A DNA stretch of 64,000 bases. Origin: Stappia sp. TSB10P1A (lineage in GTDB: Bacteria; Pseudomonadota; Alphaproteobacteria; Rhizobiales; Stappiaceae). Each line of letters starts with the position of its first letter. The stretch's first letter is position 1. The stretch covers positions 248,001 to 312,000 of the forward strand of contig NZ_FYAU01000024.1 of assembly GCF_900185725.1 (NCBI RefSeq). The letters are read 5' to 3'. Positions 60,978 through 64,000 of the stretch are shown one piece after another. Made by a program: the position numbers and the translations under genes. The notes under the pieces are model-generated. The model did not search any database. It had not been told where the DNA came from and was given only the letters and a program-made list of their open reading frames with translations.

Positions 60978-63900
60978 CCCGGTCCCTTGGTCCGAACCAG
61001 TTCGCGCAGCAGATCGAGATAGTCGGCCGCGATCGCCTCGTGCACCGCCAGCCCGCCGCCCTTCAGCGTCAAATGTCCTTCGACCCTGTCGTCGAGCCGG
61101 GACAGATACAGCACCAGGTCATAGGCGTGGTCGGCACTGGAAAAGAAATCGGGGCTCATGCGCAGCGCGGGCGTGTCGTCCGCGGACGGCGAGGAGGCCA
61201 TCGAGGAGACCGGCGTGTCCTCCTCATGCAGCAGGAAGAACACCTGCGCCAACTCGCTGCGGGCGATCCCGTGCTGCCGAGCCAGCCGGGTCGCCATCTC
61301 CTCGAACGGGATGGCCAGGATCGTATAGACGTCGAGCAGGCTGTCACGCACCAGACGCAGGGCCTCGGGCGCCTCGGAACCCTCCAGCATACCGCGAACG
61401 ATCAGGGAATCGGTGAGCGGCCCGATCGTGCCCTCGAAGTCATGCTGATGCCGGCGCGAGATGTTTGTGCACACGCGGATATCCGCCTCGCCGGTGCGCC
61501 TGCGCAGGAGCAGCATCAGCATGGCGAGCGTCAGAACGAACAGCGAGCAGCGCTCGCGGGCGGCGAGATCCTTGAGGTCTTGCCAGAGCTCGGCCGGCAC
61601 CGCGAACCGGTAGGTTCCGCCCAGGGCCGGATCGGCCTCTTGCGTCCAGTCCAGGGGAAGGCGCGCGAGCGGCCGCTTGAGATAGGCGGCCCAGGCGGCC
61701 ATTTCGTCCTCGAAGCGGCCTTCGGCGCGGCTCCGGCTCTCCCAGAGCGCATGGTCGGCGAACCTCACCGAGGATTTCGCCGGCGGCGCCGGGCGGCCCT
61801 CGCGGCCGGCGAGATAATGATCGCGGATCTCGCCGGCAAGGCGGGCCAGCGACCATTCATCGACGATGATGTGATGAACGATGATCAGAACGAGCTGACG
61901 GTCCGGCGACAGCTCGACGATCCCCATACGCAGGCACGGCCCCGCCTCGAGGTCGAACGGCGCCCCGAGCCGGTAGCAGAAATCGTCGAACCGCTTGCGG
62001 CGGGTCTCCTCATCGGCAATCCCGCACAGGTCGAGTTCGCTCGGCGTCGGAACCGTGCCTTGGTAGGACTGGCGCACGTAGGTCTCGACGACGGGAAACC
62101 GGGCGCTCAATATCGGATGCCGTTCGACGACCGTTGCCAGCGCCTTCCGGAACGCCTCGCGGTCCAGCGGTCCCGACAGCGGCATCGTCTGCCAGAGGTT
62201 CAGGAAGGCAGGATTGACGGCGGCCCGGTGAACGAGCCAGAGATGACGTTGCAGCAAGGTCATCGGCACGTTCGCGGCCTCGAAGGACCCGTCGGGACGC
62301 AGCGAGTTGCGGCGCGGTGCATGCTCCACCAGCCGTGCCAGGGCCTCCACGCTCGGCTGCTCGAACAGCGCGCGCAGGGGCAATTGCGTTTCGAAGCGGG
62401 CATTGATACGGCCGATCAGCAACATGGCCGACATCGACGTGCCGCCACTCTCGAAGAAGTGGTCGTGCCGGCCGACCTCGCGGCCCAGCAGCTCTGTCAT
62501 GATCTCGGCGATCGCCTGTTCGGTCGCGGTTTGCGGTGCGGCGGCAATCGGTTCAGGACGGCGCGTGTCCGGCGACAGGCGCGCCAGGTCGACCTTGCCG
62601 TTGGGCGTCAGCGGAAACCGATCCACCCGCGTGAAAAAGCTCGGAACCATGAAATCGGGCAGCACCCCGGCAAGCTCGCTGCGAAGCCGTCGCGCGGTCA
62701 CGGCCTCTAGCGCTCCGATCACATAGGCGACCAGGAAAAGGTTGCCGCCGTCGTCGCGGGAACCGGTCACGATGGCGTCTTCGACACCGTCGACGGCGAG
62801 CAACGCCATCCGCACCTCGCCGGGTTCGATGCGATAGCCCCGGATCTTGAGCTGGTCGTCGCACCGGCCGACATAGACCAGTTCGCCCTCGCCTGTGTAA
62901 TGGACGAGATCGCCGGTCCGGTACAGGCGCGCCTCCGGAATGCAGTCCGCGGCCGGGGCGGCGAACCGCTCCGCGGTAAGGTCCGGCCGGCCGAGATAGC
63001 CGCGTGCCAGGGTCTCGCCGGCAAGGAAGAGTTCGCCCGTCGCCCCCGGCGGCAGGGGCATGCCGGACGGGTCCAGCACATAGGCGCGGGTTCCGGCAAT
63101 CGGCGTGCCGATCGACGGGGGGCCGGTTCCTGTCCGCAATTTGCGCGTTGCATAGGTGGTCGCCTCGGTCGGCCCGTACAGATCATAGACCCTGGCCGCG
63201 CCGGTCCGGGCCTGGACCGCGTTCACCAGCTCGGTGCTCAGCGGTTCACCGGCGAGATTGACGGTCTGCAGGCCGGCGGGAAACCTCGCCCCCTGGACCG
63301 CCAGCAGCGTGCGCATGACCGAGGGCACGGTGTTGATCAGCGTCACTCGGTCGCGGCCGGGCAGGTCGAACAGGTCGAGAGGACTGTTGGCGAGAATGAC
63401 CGTGTGGCCGCCGCACAGGGGAACGAAGAGCTCGAAGACGGACAGATCGAAACACACCGAGGTTCCGGCGAGAACGCCGGCCAGTTCGCGCTCCGAATAG
63501 GCTTGACGCGCCCAATGGACCAGCGCGGCCGCTCCGCCATGGCGAATCTCGACGCCTTTCGGCCTGCCGGTGGACCCCGACGTATAGAGGACCCAGGCGA
63601 CATCGTTCGGCCCCGTGTCGGCGGACAGCTCCGACCACTCTGCCGGCGCCCCGCTGCGCAGGGCCGAGGGATCGAGCAGCGCGACATCGGACGGGACGTC
63701 GCCGGGAAGCCGATCCGGCAGGCAGATCATGACCCGGGCGCCGCTGTCTTCCAGCACGATGTGCCTGCGGTCCTGCGGATAGGCCGGATCGACCGGCACA
63801 TAGGCCGCGCCGACGGCCATGACCGCAAGCAGGGCGGCCACCAGTGTCGGTTCGCGCGGCAGGCATACCAGCACCGTGTCTCCCGGAGAGACCCCCAGCG

Positions 63901-64000
63901 CCAGCAGCCGCTCCGCCAGCGCCCTGGCGCGCAGGTCGAGCTCGCCATAGGTCACGGCGGCCGAGCCGTGCAGGATCGCGGTCGCTGTGGGCGCGCGCGC
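60974..64000 (-). CDS. Nonribosomal peptide synthetase, A-PCP-C, 5' end outside window
   Basis: The frame is open to the window edge and the N-terminus is missing. The visible 1008 residues hold an adenylation domain (about 1-500: LYTSGSTGRPKG, VNLAGEPL, YGPTEATTY, YRTGDL, NGKVDL), a carrier domain (about 520-590) with the phosphopantetheine serine in FFESGGTSMSA, and a condensation domain (about 605-1005) with HHIIVDEWS. There is no thioesterase or reductase; the protein ends with the C domain. The eight pocket residues read by eye as D-L-F-N-N-A-L-T-Y-K, which I recall as an alanine-type code. Two small genes follow in overlap. Confidence 0.92.
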   Translation of the reverse strand, partial: ARAPTATAILHGSAAVTYGELDLRARALAERLLALGVSPGDTVLVCLPREPTLVAALLAVMAVGAAYVPVDPAYPQDRRHIVLEDSGARVMICLPDRLPGDVPSDVALLDPSALRSGAPAEWSELSADTGPNDVAWVLYTSGSTGRPKGVEIRHGGAAALVHWARQAYSERELAGVLAGTSVCFDLSVFELFVPLCGGHTVILANSPLDLFDLPGRDRVTLINTVPSVMRTLLAVQGARFPAGLQTVNLAGEPLSTELVNAVQARTGAARVYDLYGPTEATTYATRKLRTGTGPPSIGTPIAGTRAYVLDPSGMPLPPGATGELFLAGETLARGYLGRPDLTAERFAAPAADCIPEARLYRTGDLVHYTGEGELVYVGRCDDQLKIRGYRIEPGEVRMALLAVDGVEDAIVTGSRDDGGNLFLVAYVIGALEAVTARRLRSELAGVLPDFMVPSFFTRVDRFPLTPNGKVDLARLSPDTRRPEPIAAAPQTATEQAIAEIMTELLGREVGRHDHFFESGGTSMSAMLLIGRINARFETQLPLRALFEQPSVEALARLVEHAPRRNSLRPDGSFEAANVPMTLLQRHLWLVHRAAVNPAFLNLWQTMPLSGPLDREAFRKALATVVERHPILSARFPVVETYVRQSYQGTVPTPSELDLCGIADEETRRKRFDDFCYRLGAPFDLEAGPCLRMGIVELSPDRQLVLIIVHHIIVDEWSLARLAGEIRDHYLAGREGRPAPPAKSSVRFADHALWESRSRAEGRFEDEMAAWAAYLKRPLARLPLDWTQEADPALGGTYRFAVPAELWQDLKDLAARERCSLFVLTLAMLMLLLRRRTGEADIRVCTNISRRHQHDFEGTIGPLTDSLIVRGMLEGSEAPEALRLVRDSLLDVYTILAIPFEEMATRLARQHGIARSELAQVFFLLHEEDTPVSSMASSPSADDTPALRMSPDFFSSADHAYDLVLYLSRLDDRVEGHLTLKGGGLAVHEAIAADYLDLLRELVRTKGPG

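Noticed and set aside
53100-64000. Prophage in the right-hand region
   Set aside because: No phage structural, lysis or packaging genes are seen; only recombinase and IS fragments are present.

Overview
The window is GC-rich, densely coded chromosomal DNA of an alphaproteobacterium, most likely of the order Hyphomicrobiales (Rhizobiales). The evidence is gene content and order: mnmG-rsmG-parA-parB close to rho, hemJ and hemE; irr divergent from fabA-fabB-fabI; a serine-rich set of ATGA/GTGA gene overlaps; and invasion-associated-locus-B, DUF2244 and SH3 proteins typical of the group. A member of the Stappiaceae would fit, but I cannot fix the genus by eye.

Layout. 1-17.3 kb is housekeeping and envelope metabolism: the end of asd, a cytochrome c, gamma-glutamyltransferase, an MFS exporter/GNAT pair, two glycosyltransferases (one a GT11 fucosyltransferase-like enzyme), an M48 lipoprotein peptidase overlapping a nuclease-like protein, a PAP2 phosphatase, YdcF, PlsC and RlmN. 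17.5-19.1 kb holds an IalB-type secreted protein and an ECF sigma factor preceded by a 20-codon leader frame. 19.2-35.5 kb is the replication-origin region: parB, parA, rsmG, mnmG, mnmE, rho, hemJ and hemE all read leftwards, while a PEP-synthase regulator, maf, aroE, coaE and dnaQ read rightwards. The 428-bp gap between hemE and the PEP-synthase regulator gene sits at this divergence, holds a perfect CtrA-type site, and is the expected oriC. Five copies of a parS-like sequence lie at 21.6-28.1 kb, one of them inside the rho terminator.

35.5-52.9 kb returns to core genes: a 2-hydroxyacid dehydrogenase, an SH3 protein, the fabA/fabB/fabI unsaturated-fatty-acid genes opposite the iron regulator irr, nth, a periplasmic protein fusing a VHL beta domain to a MliC-like domain, an Ada-like methyltransferase lacking its zinc domain, mutS, malic enzyme, and trpF-trpB followed at once by a strong terminator (no trpA).

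53.0-64.0 kb is accessory DNA beginning at tRNA-Arg(CCG). A broken serine recombinase reads into the 3' end of that tRNA. Then come a 2.1-kb module (NAD-dependent epimerase plus divergent TetR regulator) flanked by 69-bp direct repeats, a dead IS3-type orfA, an SDR/cupin pair, a possible heme-oxygenase-like diiron protein, and a leftward operon of a nonribosomal peptide synthetase (A-PCP-C, cut by the window edge) with two proteins of unknown function. This looks like the edge of a genomic island carrying a small, probably undescribed, peptide-derived biosynthetic cluster that continues beyond position 64000.
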